DNA from: Oceanobacillus alkalisoli
Lineage (GTDB): Bacteria; Bacillota; Bacilli; Bacillales; Amphibacillaceae
Reading direction: 5' to 3'
DNA: 32,040 nt
Assembly: GCF_021556485.1 (NCBI RefSeq)
Contig: NZ_JAKGBW010000026.1
Span: forward strand, 1 to 32,040
The translations under genes and the position numbers were made by a program. Shown here one piece after another: positions 1-12,155 of the stretch. Every line of letters starts with the position of its first letter. The stretch's first letter is position 1. Under the pieces are notes generated by a model. That model was not told where the DNA came from. It ran no database searches and was given only the letters and a program-made list of their open reading frames with translations.

Positions 1-126
1 TATGGAATTTTATAATGAAGAACGATACCAAACGAAATTAAACAGCCTAACACCGTTAGAATATCGGTACCAGGCTGCGGCATAGATTTTTATTTTTTTA
101 CTGTCCACTTGACAGGGCGCAGTTCA
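1..126 (+). mobile_element. IS3-family insertion sequence, right-hand end
   Basis: The window opens inside an insertion sequence. A transposase C-terminus ends at 85. A T-rich stretch follows, and then at 100-126 a sequence (ACTGTCCACTTGACAGGG and the nine bases after it) that resembles right terminal repeats of IS3-family, IS150-group elements. The exact outer boundary and any target duplication cannot be set because the left end is outside the window. Confidence 0.6.
2..85 (+). CDS. IS3-family transposase OrfB, C-terminal end (partial)
   Basis: The open frame enters from the left edge and ends at TAG 83-85. Its last 27 residues include FYNEERYQTKLNSLTPLEYR, the pattern that ends the DDE integrase domain of IS3-family OrfB proteins (typically Y-N-x-x-R-x-Q-x-x-L-x-x-x-x-P-x-E-Y). 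The catalytic residues lie upstream, outside the window, so intactness cannot be judged. The ATG at position 2 is an internal codon, not a start. No nearby gene is related to it; it is simply an insertion on the left of the yer cluster. Confidence 0.7.
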   Translation: MEFYNEERYQTKLNSLTPLEYRYQAAA

Positions 127-205
127 CTGTGATATGTGCTCCCCCTGTTCCAGTTTTTTTATGATGATCGCGCTCCTATATTATTTATTCGTTTATAAAT
201 CCCCT

Positions 206-515
206 AAGTACCCAAACAACTTCGCTACTCTGTCATTCGGTCGGTTATAACTCATGTAAAGGTTTGACCGCCTCGCTGTTCGATTCATTCGGTAGTTAAT
301 AGCTTCTGTAAACGCCTGAGTCACCCCGCTATTTGATCCACTCGGCCGCTTATACCCTTTCTAAACACTTGAACGACCTCGCTACTCGGTCCACTTGGTC
401 GTTTATAGCTCTTCTAAACACCCGAACCACCCGGCTATTCGTCCAATCAGCAGTTAATGGATCTTTTATTCCCGAATAATACGTTCACCCATCATTCAGT
501 AGTTAATCACTCTTC
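206..515. repeat. degenerate tandem repeat, about six units of roughly 52 bp
   Basis: Units begin near 206, 258, 310, 361, 414 and 469. Each contains a version of CGCTAYTCGGTCCAYTCGGT followed by a GTTTATAGCTC or AGTTAATRGCT tail, for example at 379-409 and 430-462. Units are 47-55 bp and strongly diverged. There is no open frame through them. They fill the gap between the IS3 end and yerB. The role is unknown. Confidence 0.65.
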
Positions 516-641
516 AAACGGTAGAACAACTTGCCAAGGCTCTAAACCTTTATACCCTTATCAAAGGGAAAACGTTAAGCTTTACAGTGTTAAAGTGATA
601 AAGTATGATAAAGTATAGATGATTACAAGTACAAGAAGAGG

Positions 642-670
642 TGGCGAGCATATTCCCTAACGCGTATAAT
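642..670 (+). promoter_or_regulatory. possible sigma-A promoter for yerB
   Basis: A perfect -10 hexamer TATAAT lies at 665-670, 41 bases before the yerB start. The -35 position at 17-bp spacing (TGGCGA, 642-647) is poor, so the promoter is weak, activator-dependent or miscalled. Just upstream is a 10-bp direct repeat of TGATAAAGTA. Confidence 0.35.
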
Positions 671-711
671 GAGGTTGAATTTACCAAAATACGTGAATAG
701 AAAGTTGTGGG

Positions 712-1764
712 ATGATGAGAAAATTAATATTTATTACCGTAATCATTGGAATTCTATTAGTCGCCTGCTCAAAGGACGATGGAAGTGCTTCGAACCATGA
801 TGAAAAAGGGACAGACAGAGGCGAAAAGGGCAGCATTGAACAAGGAAATGGGGAGAATCAATATCCTCTAACCGGGCTTTATATAGATGCCCCAGTTGAT
901 AACCGCATAATCGGTGTGATGGTGAATAACCATAGACAAGCACGGCCGCAATCGGGACTAGCCGAGGCGGATATCGTATTTGAAATTTTGGCTGAAGCAA
1001 AGATTACAAGATTACTTGCGCTTTTCCAAAGTGAAATACCGGAAACAATCGGGCCGGTGCGCAGTGCACGGGAATATTATTTTGACTTGGCAAACCGCTA
1101 CGGATCCCTTTACGTATACCACGGGGCAGCAGATTTTATCGATCAAATGATTATTGATCAGGGAATCCCTTTCTTAAATGGTTCGACTTATGATAATGAT
1201 GGCCAGTTATTTACACGGGACGATTCCCGAAAAGCCCCCCATAACTCTTATTTATTAACGGATGCCATCAACGAGACGGCTGAAGGTAAGGGCTATGAAA
1301 TGACAGTTGAATACGAACCATTACCATTTTTAAGTGATGAAGAAACTGCGGCAATCGAAGGGGAAGCAGCTGAACAAGTGGAAATTGTTTATAGTGAAAA
1401 TCCATTTGAAACGGTGCAATATGTATTTGATGAGAGCAAGGGAACATATAAAAGATACAGTAATGAAGAGGAAACAGTGGACTTGAACACGGGAGCATCT
1501 GTTGAAGTCGCGAACGTGTTCATTATTGAAACGTTCCATGAAGTGGTTGATGATGCAGGTAGAAGGAATATTGACTTTGAGTCTGGAGGAGATGCCTATC
1601 TCATCCAAAATGGTAAAGTTCAAGAAGTAGAGTGGCAGAACGATGATGGTAGACTTGTTCCAATGAAAGACGGGCAGCCGGCTGGTTTCATGCCGGGCAA
1701 GACATGGATTAATGTCGTGCCGAATGATCCGAGTATGGAACAAACCGTAACGATATCCAATTAA
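712..1764 (+). CDS. yerB: DUF3048-domain lipoprotein, YerB-like
   Basis: This is an exported membrane-anchored protein of unknown biochemical role, ortholog-like to Bacillus YerB. The N-terminus is a lipoprotein signal: a basic MMRK, a hydrophobic stretch, then the lipobox LVAC with the lipidated Cys at residue 19. A low-complexity charged linker follows (residues 20-50), then a DUF3048 N-terminal domain (GVMVNNHRQARPQSGLAEAD near residues 68-87, then SARE, YHGAADF) and a C-terminal domain rich in Asp/Glu ending MPGKTWINVVP. The length of 350 residues is normal for the family. Two adjacent ATGs (712 and 715) are possible starts; no strong ribosome site separates them. It is the first gene of the yerB-yerC-pcrB-pcrA-ligA-camS block. 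Confidence 0.9.
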   Translation: MMRKLIFITVIIGILLVACSKDDGSASNHDEKGTDRGEKGSIEQGNGENQYPLTGLYIDAPVDNRIIGVMVNNHRQARPQSGLAEADIVFEILAEAKITRLLALFQSEIPETIGPVRSAREYYFDLANRYGSLYVYHGAADFIDQMIIDQGIPFLNGSTYDNDGQLFTRDDSRKAPHNSYLLTDAINETAEGKGYEMTVEYEPLPFLSDEETAAIEGEAAEQVEIVYSENPFETVQYVFDESKGTYKRYSNEEETVDLNTGASVEVANVFIIETFHEVVDDAGRRNIDFESGGDAYLIQNGKVQEVEWQNDDGRLVPMKDGQPAGFMPGKTWINVVPNDPSMEQTVTISN

Positions 1765-1812
1765 GCATAGATTGGAGCAAGTCTGCCCTAACGAGAATCA
1801 GGAGGGTTTTCA

Positions 1813-2112
1813 TTGCAAATTGATAAATTAAGAGGAGAACAATTGGATCAATTATTTGATGCCATGTTATCATTAAAGAATCGTGAAGAATGTTATCAGT
1901 TCTTCGATGATTTAGCTACAATGTCGGAAATTCAGTCTTTCGCCCAACGATTGCAAGTAGCAAAAATGCTCTTGGAAGGTTCCACGTATAGCTCGATTGA
2001 AACGGACACAAACGCTTCGACCGCAACCATATCAAGAGTACGCCGATGCATAAACTTTGGCAGTGATGGCTATAAACTAGTCGTCGATCGCCTGAAAGAA
2101 CAGGAAAGCTAA
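1813..2112 (+). CDS. yerC: TrpR/YerC-family DNA-binding protein
   Basis: A small 99-residue helix-turn-helix protein of the TrpR-like YerC/YecD family, a predicted transcriptional regulator whose ligand and targets are not established. Residues 35-90 carry the TrpR-type fold: FAQRLQVAKMLLEGSTYSSI followed by the recognition helix region TNASTATISRVRRC. The start is TTG at 1813, chosen because AGGAGG (1800-1805) is seven bases upstream and no ATG fits. It is separated from yerB by 48 bases and closed by a strong terminator at 2117-2152, so yerB-yerC may form one unit and pcrB the next. Confidence 0.9.
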   Translation: MQIDKLRGEQLDQLFDAMLSLKNREECYQFFDDLATMSEIQSFAQRLQVAKMLLEGSTYSSIETDTNASTATISRVRRCINFGSDGYKLVVDRLKEQES

Positions 2113-2116
2113 TAAA

Positions 2117-2160
2117 AAAGACAGCAGGGGAGAAGCATCTTCTGCTGTCTTTATTACCTC
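2117..2160 (+). terminator. intrinsic terminator after yerC
   Basis: A perfect 11-bp stem AAAGACAGCAG (2117-2127) / CTGCTGTCTTT (2142-2152) with a 14-base loop that can extend the helix. The A-rich 5' and T-rich 3' flanks would let it work in both directions, though the downstream T run is short. Confidence 0.75.
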
Positions 2161-2218
2161 TATGATTAATCCTTTCAAAATCCACAATAAAATCCTCAAT
2201 TCCCAGCTTGTTTTTTGT

Positions 2219-2224
2219 TATAAT
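2219..2224 (+). promoter_or_regulatory. possible -10 box for pcrB
   Basis: A perfect TATAAT sits 36 bases before the pcrB start, just downstream of the yerC terminator where a new promoter is expected. No good -35 match is present at 16-18 bp spacing (TCAATT at 2196-2201). Confidence 0.4.
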
Positions 2225-2259
2225 AAATCAATGGAAGAACATAATGGAGGATGGAACGG

Positions 2260-2961
2260 TTGACGAATCAATCTAATGTGTTAAAACAATGGAAGCATAT
2301 CTTTAAATTAGATCCTGCGAAGCAAATATCTGATGAAGATTTGGATGCGGTTTGTGAATCTGGAACAGATGCTGTTATTATTGGTGGGACGGATAACATT
2401 ACATTGGACGGGGTGCTCGATTTATTAGAACGAATAAAAATAAATCACCAGATACCTTGTATTCTTGAAGTTTCGGAAGAAGAAGCACTAACTCCCGGAT
2501 TTGATTATTATTTCATTCCAATGGTCCTGAATTCCAAGGAAAAGAAATATATGATGGATGTACAGCATCAAGCGATAAAGGAATATAGTGATCTGATGCA
2601 ATTCAGTGAGGTATTCTTTGAAGGCTACTGTATTTTAAATGAAGAAGCCAAAGCATTTACATACACGAATTGTTTTATGCCTGATACAGAGGACGTGCAA
2701 GCATACGCTTATATGGCGGAGCATGTATTCCATTTCCCGATATTTTATGTCGAGTACAGCGGGAAATATGGAGAAACGGAGCTTGTTGAAAAAGTAAGTG
2801 CTATACTGGATGATACGCTGCTTTTTTATGGTGGAGGAATTGAAACCAAAGAGCAAGCGGCGGAGATGAAACAACATGCAGATGTTGTAATTGTCGGCAA
2901 CAGCATTTATACGAATATAAACGAAGCATTACAGACTGTGGATGCAGTGAAGAATAAATAA
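2260..2961 (+). CDS. pcrB: heptaprenylglyceryl phosphate synthase PcrB
   Basis: A TIM-barrel prenyltransferase of the GGGP/PcrB family. In Bacillus it joins sn-glycerol 1-phosphate to heptaprenyl diphosphate, giving an archaea-like ether lipid precursor. Seen here: WKHIFKLDPAKQISDEDL at the N-terminus, ESGTDAVIIGGTDNITLDGV for the phosphate-binding strand region, EYSGKYGE, and the standard barrel phosphate site in LLFYGGGIETKEQA and VVIVGNSIY near the C-terminus. The start is taken as TTG 2260 because GGAGG (2246-2250) is nine bases upstream; the in-frame ATG at 2251 directly abuts the GGAGG and is unlikely to be used. It lies 12 bases before pcrA, the order that gave both genes their names, which points to co-transcription. 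Confidence 0.93.
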   Translation: MTNQSNVLKQWKHIFKLDPAKQISDEDLDAVCESGTDAVIIGGTDNITLDGVLDLLERIKINHQIPCILEVSEEEALTPGFDYYFIPMVLNSKEKKYMMDVQHQAIKEYSDLMQFSEVFFEGYCILNEEAKAFTYTNCFMPDTEDVQAYAYMAEHVFHFPIFYVEYSGKYGETELVEKVSAILDDTLLFYGGGIETKEQAAEMKQHADVVIVGNSIYTNINEALQTVDAVKNK

Positions 2962-2973
2962 GGCGGTGGTAAA

Positions 2974-7208
<4,235 letters not shown>

Positions 7209-7225
7209 GCAAGGAGTGAAGAATA

Positions 7226-8356
7226 ATGAAAAAGCTAACGGTTCTATTATTATGTGCCCTCCTTGTGCTTACAAGCTGTGCACCGTCACTGGATGATGAA
7301 GATGAAGTATTGCAGAATGAGGAAGACACAGAGGTTGAAACGTCCATCGTTCCAGGAAGCCGCTTAGGGGAAGAGACTTATCGCATGATCCTCCCTTATC
7401 GGACGAGTGAAGCACGTGGTATCATTACGAATCAAGTGGCAAACCGCGTTGATATCGATGAGATGGAGGAGGGGTTGAGACGCCACTCCGTCGATGTGTT
7501 TGATCCGGAAGATTATTATTTTCAAGAAGGACGGTATTTGGATGAGTCGACCGTTATTAGTTGGATAGATGAGCTTAACCCGGATCGGCCGGAAAATTTG
7601 ACAGACTGGGATAAGGAAACGAATGAAAATAACCCACGTATTTTCTCACATATTTTAGAACAAAATTATTTATTGCGAAGTGGTGAAGAGGACGATAACA
7701 CCGTGCAAGTGGCAGGGATTTCGATCGGAATCGCCCTGAAATCCGTCTATCGTTATCAACTCGAACAAGGCGGAGATTATTTTTATTATGATGTTTCGAT
7801 GAATGAAATGCTTGCAAAAGGTTATGAAATTGCAGAAACAGTTGTTGAACGACTGCGGGAATCGGAAGATGTTCCTGATGTGCCAATTCTAATCTCACTT
7901 TACCGGGAAGAAGCGCAAAACTCTCCTGTACCTGGAAACTATGTAACAAAAACGCTTGTACCAAGTGGTGATAACACGATTGGTAATTGGGAAGATATCG
8001 ATGAAGAATATATTTTATTTCCATCTAATAAAGCGCGTAGTGAATATATAACAGACTATGAGAATTTCAATAACTTTGGAAATAAAATAGCTGAGTTCTT
8101 TCCAAATTATGTCGGAGCAATTGGCAGTGGTTTTTATGTTGATGGAGAACTCCAAAGGTTAACGATTGAAGTTCCAATCGAGTTTTACGGAAAAGCAGAA
8201 GTAATTGGTTTCACCCAATATGCCTATGACCGCGTCCAAGACATCTTCCCGAATTATTACGATTTGGAGATCAATGTCACTTCGAGCAACAATGTGGAAA
8301 GTCTTATTTACCGTAACGCTAAAGAAGAGCAACCGACGATTCATATCTATCATTAA
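7226..8356 (+). CDS. camS: CamS/YerH-family lipoprotein
   Basis: A membrane-anchored lipoprotein of the CamS family, which in staphylococci releases a sex-pheromone-like peptide from its signal sequence; the role of the mature protein is unknown. The signal peptide is clear: MKK, hydrophobic residues 4-15, lipobox LTSC with Cys18. The mature part begins with a very acidic linker (residues 22-36) and continues as one CamS domain (YRTSEARGI, NYLLRSGEEDD, RLRESEDVPDVPILISLYRE, GAIGSGFYVDGELQRLTIEV). The 376-residue length fits. AAGGAG precedes the ATG. It ends the pcrB-pcrA-ligA-camS block; downstream comes a non-coding dispersed repeat and not a clear terminator. Confidence 0.92.
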   Translation: MKKLTVLLLCALLVLTSCAPSLDDEDEVLQNEEDTEVETSIVPGSRLGEETYRMILPYRTSEARGIITNQVANRVDIDEMEEGLRRHSVDVFDPEDYYFQEGRYLDESTVISWIDELNPDRPENLTDWDKETNENNPRIFSHILEQNYLLRSGEEDDNTVQVAGISIGIALKSVYRYQLEQGGDYFYYDVSMNEMLAKGYEIAETVVERLRESEDVPDVPILISLYREEAQNSPVPGNYVTKTLVPSGDNTIGNWEDIDEEYILFPSNKARSEYITDYENFNNFGNKIAEFFPNYVGAIGSGFYVDGELQRLTIEVPIEFYGKAEVIGFTQYAYDRVQDIFPNYYDLEINVTSSNNVESLIYRNAKEEQPTIHIYH

Positions 8357-8400
8357 CATAACTAGACTTGAAGCTGAGACATATCTATTCTAATATGAGT

Positions 8401-8578
8401 TAAATCCGAACAGAACTGCTTACTAGCTCCGGGAATATACGAAGACTCCAGCAGGAGGAAAGGCATCGGTGAGACCCCGGAGGGCGGAATCCCAAGGAGG
8501 CTCACCAGCCGCCAAAGGATGCGCGAAGTATATTCCCGGAGCGGTGGTTGATACTCTTTCTTCATTTGTTCGGATTTA
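8401..8578. repeat. Bacillaceae-type dispersed nested palindrome, 178 bp
   Basis: The outer inverted repeat is TAAATCCGAACA (8401-8412) / TGTTCGGATTTA (8567-8578). The inner perfect 15-bp inverted repeat is GCTCCGGGAATATAC (8426-8440) / GTATATTCCCGGAGC (8528-8542). The centre holds GTGAGACCCCGGAGG and AGGAGGCTCACC, which I recognise from memory as the hallmark of a repeat family common in Bacillaceae intergenic regions. It is GC-richer than its surroundings and has no coding frame. It could form a long folded RNA or a cruciform. Confidence 0.75.
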
Positions 8579-8626
8579 TAATCATACCATGAAGTTATGT
8601 CCTAGGATCGAGTCTATTGCAGTTAA

Positions 8627-8656
8627 ATGAAAGCGTTTTTATTTGAACGCTTTCAT
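8627..8656. promoter_or_regulatory. cre-like operator palindrome upstream of the P5C dehydrogenase gene
   Basis: A perfect 11-bp inverted repeat ATGAAAGCGTT (8627-8637) / AACGCTTTCAT (8646-8656) separated by 8 bases. Each arm matches the TGAAAGCG core of CcpA catabolite-responsive elements. The right arm overlaps the -35 box of the promoter at 8643-8671. By analogy with carbon-catabolite control of Bacillus roc genes, repression of amino-acid catabolism by CcpA is the likeliest reading. Another palindrome-binding repressor is possible. Confidence 0.6.
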
Positions 8657-8671
8657 GAATTTCGTTACAAT
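8643..8671 (+). promoter_or_regulatory. sigma-A promoter for the P5C dehydrogenase gene
   Basis: TTGAAC (8643-8648), a 17-bp spacer and TACAAT (8666-8671): a good sigma-A match about 65 bases before the start codon. Its -35 box lies in the right arm of the operator palindrome. Confidence 0.7.
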
Positions 8672-8736
8672 AATAGTTGGGAGTAAAGTAGAATGCAATA
8701 TTGTATTGTAACAAAATCACGGAGGAGGTTTTTTAC

Positions 8737-10284
8737 ATGGTAGTACCATACAAACACGAACCTTTCACAGATTTTACTTTAGAGGAAAACCGCGAGAAGA
8801 TGGAAGCTGCTTTGAAGCAAATCGAAGCAGATTTCGGTAAAGAATACCCACTTATTATTGGTGGAGAACGCATCATAACAGAAGATAAAATTAAAGTCGT
8901 AAACCCTGCAAATAAAGATGAAGTGTTAGGCTTTGTTTCGAAATCGAATAAAAAACTCGCGGATCAAGCGATGGAAGTTGCTGATGAAACGTTTAAAACG
9001 TGGAGAAAGTCGGATCCGAACTTCCGCGCTGGCATTCTATTCCGTGCAGCAGCAATTATACGACGCCGTAAGTTTGAATTCACTGCCCACCTCGTTAAAG
9101 AGGGCGGAAAACCGTGGAAAGAAGCGGATGCGGATACAGCAGAAGCGATTGATTTCCTTGAGTATTATGGCCGTCAAATGCTTAAAATAAAAGATGGTGC
9201 AAAAGTAAACAGCCGTCCAATCGAGCATAATCAGTTCCACTATATACCTCTGGGAGTAGGTCTTGTCATTTCGCCTTGGAATTTCTTATTCGCCATTATG
9301 GCAGGAACGACAACAGCAGCTATGGTAACTGGAAATACTGTTTTACTTAAACCAGCAAGTGCAACACCGATTATCGCTTATAAACTGATGGAAGTTTTAG
9401 AAGAAGCAGGTATGCCTAAGGGTGTTGTCAACTATATTCCAGGACCGGGAAGCGAAGTGGGCGACCATCTTGTAGAACATCCACGTACCCGTTTTGTTAG
9501 CTTTACTGGTTCCCGTGAAGTTGGTACACGTATCTTTGAACGTGCGGCTGTTGTCCAAAAGGGGCAAATCTGGCTCAAGCGTACGATTATCGAAATGGGT
9601 GGAAAAGATACGATTGTAGTAGATAATGAAGCAGATTTAGAACTTGCTGCAGAATCAATCGTTCAATCTGCCTTTGGCTTCTCCGGTCAAAAATGTTCTG
9701 CATGCTCACGTGCTGTCATTCATGAAGATGTATATGAACAAGTGAAGGATCGGGTGATTGAGCTCACGAATGAGCTGACGCATGGGGACCCATCAGACAA
9801 TCGTCATTTTATGGGACCGGTTATTGATCAGGCAGCTTATGATAAGATTATGGGATATATCGAAATTGGGAAAGAAGAAGGAAAACTTGTTGCTGGCGGA
9901 GAAGGGGACGATAGTAAGGGCTGGTTTATTAAACCGACTGTATTTGCCGATGTTGGTCCGAAAGCGCGCATCATGCAAGAAGAAATCTTCGGCCCTGTTG
10001 TTGCATTAACGAAAGCGAAAGATTTTGATGAGGCAATTGAGATTGCGAACAATACGGAATACGGATTAACTGGAGCGGTCATAACAAATAATCGGGAACA
10101 CCTGGAGCAAGCCCGTGAAGATTTCCATGTTGGAAACCTCTACTTCAACCGTGGCTGTACCGCAGCAATTGTCGGTTACCAGCCATTCGGAGGATTCAAT
10201 ATGTCCGGAACCGATTCCAAAGCAGGCGGTCCAGATTACCTCATTCAGCACATGCAAGGGAAGACAACGTCAGAAATGCTATAA
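8737..10284 (+). CDS. rocA: 1-pyrroline-5-carboxylate dehydrogenase (RocA/PutC type)
   Basis: Oxidises glutamate-semialdehyde/pyrroline-5-carboxylate to glutamate with NAD+, the last step of proline and arginine breakdown. It is an aldehyde dehydrogenase superfamily member of 515 residues, the usual size for the Bacillus enzyme. Seen: [13 protein letters not shown] near the start, [46 protein letters not shown], the catalytic Glu in TIIEMGGKD, the catalytic Cys in [13 protein letters not shown], and [11 protein letters not shown]. The start is ATG 8737 with an excellent GGAGGAGG (8721-8728); an in-frame upstream TTG at 8701 has no ribosome site. It is monocistronic, between the operator/promoter above and a terminator at 10291. 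A close paralogue (YcgN/PutC) would look the same, so the exact symbol is uncertain. Confidence 0.9.
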   Translation: MVVPYKHEPFTDFTLEENREKMEAALKQIEADFGKEYPLIIGGERIITEDKIKVVNPANKDEVLGFVSKSNKKLADQAMEVADETFKTWRKSDPNFRAGILFRAAAIIRRRKFEFTAHLVKEGGKPWKEADADTAEAIDFLEYYGRQMLKIKDGAKVNSRPIEHNQFHYIPLGVGLVISPWNFLFAIMAGTTTAAMVTGNTVLLKPASATPIIAYKLMEVLEEAGMPKGVVNYIPGPGSEVGDHLVEHPRTRFVSFTGSREVGTRIFERAAVVQKGQIWLKRTIIEMGGKDTIVVDNEADLELAAESIVQSAFGFSGQKCSACSRAVIHEDVYEQVKDRVIELTNELTHGDPSDNRHFMGPVIDQAAYDKIMGYIEIGKEEGKLVAGGEGDDSKGWFIKPTVFADVGPKARIMQEEIFGPVVALTKAKDFDEAIEIANNTEYGLTGAVITNNREHLEQAREDFHVGNLYFNRGCTAAIVGYQPFGGFNMSGTDSKAGGPDYLIQHMQGKTTSEML

Positions 10285-10290
10285 ATCTAT

Positions 10291-10345
10291 GAAAAATGCC
10301 ATTTTAATTGCTTGAAAAGTAATTTTAATGGCGTTTTTTCTTTTT
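10291..10345 (+). terminator. intrinsic terminator after the P5C dehydrogenase gene
   Basis: The stem GCCATT (10298-10303) / AATGGC (10327-10332), extended by an imperfect AT-rich helix, is followed by GTTTTTTCTTTTT. Confidence 0.6.
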
Positions 10346-10425
10346 GGAGGAAAATAGGAAAATTCCACCCTCGATAATCACTACTTAGAGACAGTAATTT
10401 TCCCAATATGAATTTTTTGAAATTA

Positions 10426-10434
10426 TGCTATACT
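10426..10434 (+). promoter_or_regulatory. extended -10 promoter for the RNPP-type regulator
   Basis: TGCTATACT is an extended -10 element (TGN plus TATACT at 10429-10434), 58 bases before the regulator's start. The -35 is poor, as expected for extended -10 promoters. An upstream in-frame ATG at 10408 overlaps this promoter and so is unlikely to be the real start. Confidence 0.45.
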
Positions 10435-10491
10435 ATAAATATATCAAAGATGAGAAGAGATAGTATTTTAGCAGAGGTGCAGGGGGAACTT

Positions 10492-11760
10492 ATGATAGAT
10501 ATCGGCTCATTCATTAAAATGCAACGTACAAAACAAAAAATGACCTTGGGTGAGCTTGCAGAAGGAATTGTTTCCGTATCATACCTGTCAAAAATCGAGA
10601 ATTTAAAGACAGAAGCAAGCCCGCATATTATTCAGCTCCTATGCAACCGACTTGGAATAGAACTCGGTCAAACAATGGATGATGTTATTGAGGAAAAATG
10701 TGAAAAATGGTTTAGCATGCTATTCTTTAACCAACAACAAGATGAAATTACGGAAGCATACGGAGAACTGCAGGAACTAATGGATACAAATTTATCAGAT
10801 AATATGGTATTATTTGAAATCCATAAGATTCGTTATCATCTCCTCTTAGGAAAGAACAAGTCAGCGCTTGATCAGATTAATAAACTAAATAAGATGTCTA
10901 CTTCGTTCGAAACTAGAGAGCTGTATTATTGGTTTAAATTTCGTGGGAATTATAATTCGCAAACTGGTGAAACAGGTATTGCGCTTGATAAATATTTAAA
11001 AGCCGAGGAATTAACGCGGAAACTCGAAGTGACAGATGATGAAATTGCGGATTTGCATTATACGATTTCCATTACATACAGCAAGTTAAGGCATACATTA
11101 GAAGCGATTGAATATGCAAACAAGGCACTTGACACATTCATGAAAAAGTATCATTTCATGCGGTGTGCTCAAAGTCATATTGTGTTAGGAATATCCTATC
11201 GCCGCATCAAAATGTATGATAAAGCGATTGAAAATTATAATCTGGCTAAACATCTTGCCGGTCTAAACAGTAATCAGGAACTCATTCAACTTACAAATCA
11301 AAATCTTGGCTATTTATATGCAACCCAAGGTAAGAATAAGGAAGCAATCAAATATTATTTAGAAATAGTAGACGATAACGTAATCAATGTTCAAGATAAA
11401 GTCGCTGCTATGACAGAACTGATTAAGGTTTATTATGAAATGGAAGAACTCGGGAAAGCGAATGAAATGATTGGCGAAGCTCTGGAATTATTGAAAAAGC
11501 ATCCGAAAAACAGAGCATATGAATTTTATCATTATGTGATTCGCACATACCATTACTCGATTAATGATGAGGCAACGAAATTTGTGAATCTAGTCAAAGA
11601 TAAATTCATCCCCTTTCTGAAAAAGCGGAAGGATTATGCTAATACGATTATCTTTGCAACAATGCTTGCCAAGCATTACGAAAGCATCCATAAATATAAG
11701 GATGCGACGAAATATTATAAACTCGCTAATGCTTCATATAAAGAGTTATCCAACATTTAA
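10492..11760 (+). CDS. RNPP-family quorum-sensing regulator (HTH_XRE plus TPR, NprR/PlcR-like)
   Basis: A 422-residue protein with an N-terminal XRE-type helix-turn-helix (IGSFIKMQRTKQKMTLGELA ... SVSYLSKIENLKTEASP, residues 3-55) followed by a chain of TPR-like helix pairs to the end (for example ALDKYLKAEELTRKLEV, EAIEYANKALDTF, YDKAIENYNLAK, KEAIKYYLEIVDD). This layout and length fit NprR/PlcR/PrgX regulators, whose TPR domain binds a re-imported peptide. The start is ATG 10492, just after AGGGGGA. Fifteen bases past its stop lies a 45-codon exported peptide gene, the typical companion in this family. Targets are unknown: NprR homologues control extracellular protease and, in some species, sporulation. 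Other XRE-TPR regulators look similar, but the adjacent pro-peptide favours the RNPP reading. Confidence 0.8.
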   Translation: MIDIGSFIKMQRTKQKMTLGELAEGIVSVSYLSKIENLKTEASPHIIQLLCNRLGIELGQTMDDVIEEKCEKWFSMLFFNQQQDEITEAYGELQELMDTNLSDNMVLFEIHKIRYHLLLGKNKSALDQINKLNKMSTSFETRELYYWFKFRGNYNSQTGETGIALDKYLKAEELTRKLEVTDDEIADLHYTISITYSKLRHTLEAIEYANKALDTFMKKYHFMRCAQSHIVLGISYRRIKMYDKAIENYNLAKHLAGLNSNQELIQLTNQNLGYLYATQGKNKEAIKYYLEIVDDNVINVQDKVAAMTELIKVYYEMEELGKANEMIGEALELLKKHPKNRAYEFYHYVIRTYHYSINDEATKFVNLVKDKFIPFLKKRKDYANTIIFATMLAKHYESIHKYKDATKYYKLANASYKELSNI

Positions 11761-11774
11761 AGGAGGGATGTACA

Positions 11775-11912
11775 ATGAAGAAGCTATTCTCAAGCCTTGC
11801 TTTAGCTGCTGTTCTCGTTTCTGGTGTCTTCCTTGCAGTAAATACAGATGCAGATGATTTAACATGGGGGGAGCGACATCCACCAATCTTCAATAATATA
11901 GGCGAATATTAA
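11775..11912 (+). CDS. exported 45-residue signalling pro-peptide (NprX/PapR-like)
   Basis: A very short gene directly after the RNPP-type regulator, with a strong AGGAGG (11761-11766) nine bases before ATG. The product starts MKKLFSSLALAAVLVSGVFL, a classic Sec signal peptide with a basic n-region and hydrophobic core. It continues as a polar tail beginning AVNTDADDLTWGE and ending with the eight residues IFNNIGEY. Family knowledge: such pro-peptides are secreted, trimmed to 5-8 residues, usually at or near the C-terminus, re-imported by the oligopeptide permease and bound by the neighbouring TPR regulator. The C-terminal Tyr after an acidic residue recalls PapR ends, but the mature peptide here is not known. 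A terminator follows at 11964, making the regulator-peptide pair a closed unit. Confidence 0.75.
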   Translation: MKKLFSSLALAAVLVSGVFLAVNTDADDLTWGERHPPIFNNIGEY

Positions 11913-11963
11913 TACTAGTACTTTCATCATTTTTTATTATCCCTAATAATGAAAAACAGTCTA

Positions 11964-11997
11964 CCTGAAATGAGATTATTCATTTCAGGATTTTTTT
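11964..11997 (+). terminator. intrinsic terminator after the regulator-peptide pair
   Basis: A perfect 10-bp stem CCTGAAATGA / TCATTTCAGG with a 6-base loop, followed by A and seven T. Confidence 0.9.
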
Positions 11998-12080
11998 GTC
12001 TAAAACAACCGAACGAGTGATTGGTTAGTTCTAGTACGCAGGGACTCCACATTTCTATGATAACTTGCGTGTGGTTAGAC

Positions 12081-12109
12081 TTCTCTGCTATCATCATTAG
12101 TGATATAAT
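12081..12109 (+). promoter_or_regulatory. possible promoter for gatCAB
   Basis: TATAAT at 12104-12109 with a weak -35 candidate TTCTCT (12081-12086) at 17-bp spacing, 46 bases before gatC. Confidence 0.45.
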
Positions 12110-12155
12110 AATAAAATGTAATAAATGAGTTAATTTGATAATGGAGGTTCAAGTG

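Noticed and set aside
10408-10491. Longer N-terminus for the RNPP-type regulator
   Set aside because: The extension runs through the likely promoter, has no ribosome site and is not part of the helix-turn-helix domain.
11998-12155. T-box riboswitch before gatCAB
   Set aside because: No T-box consensus, no specifier stem and no terminator between this stretch and gatC.
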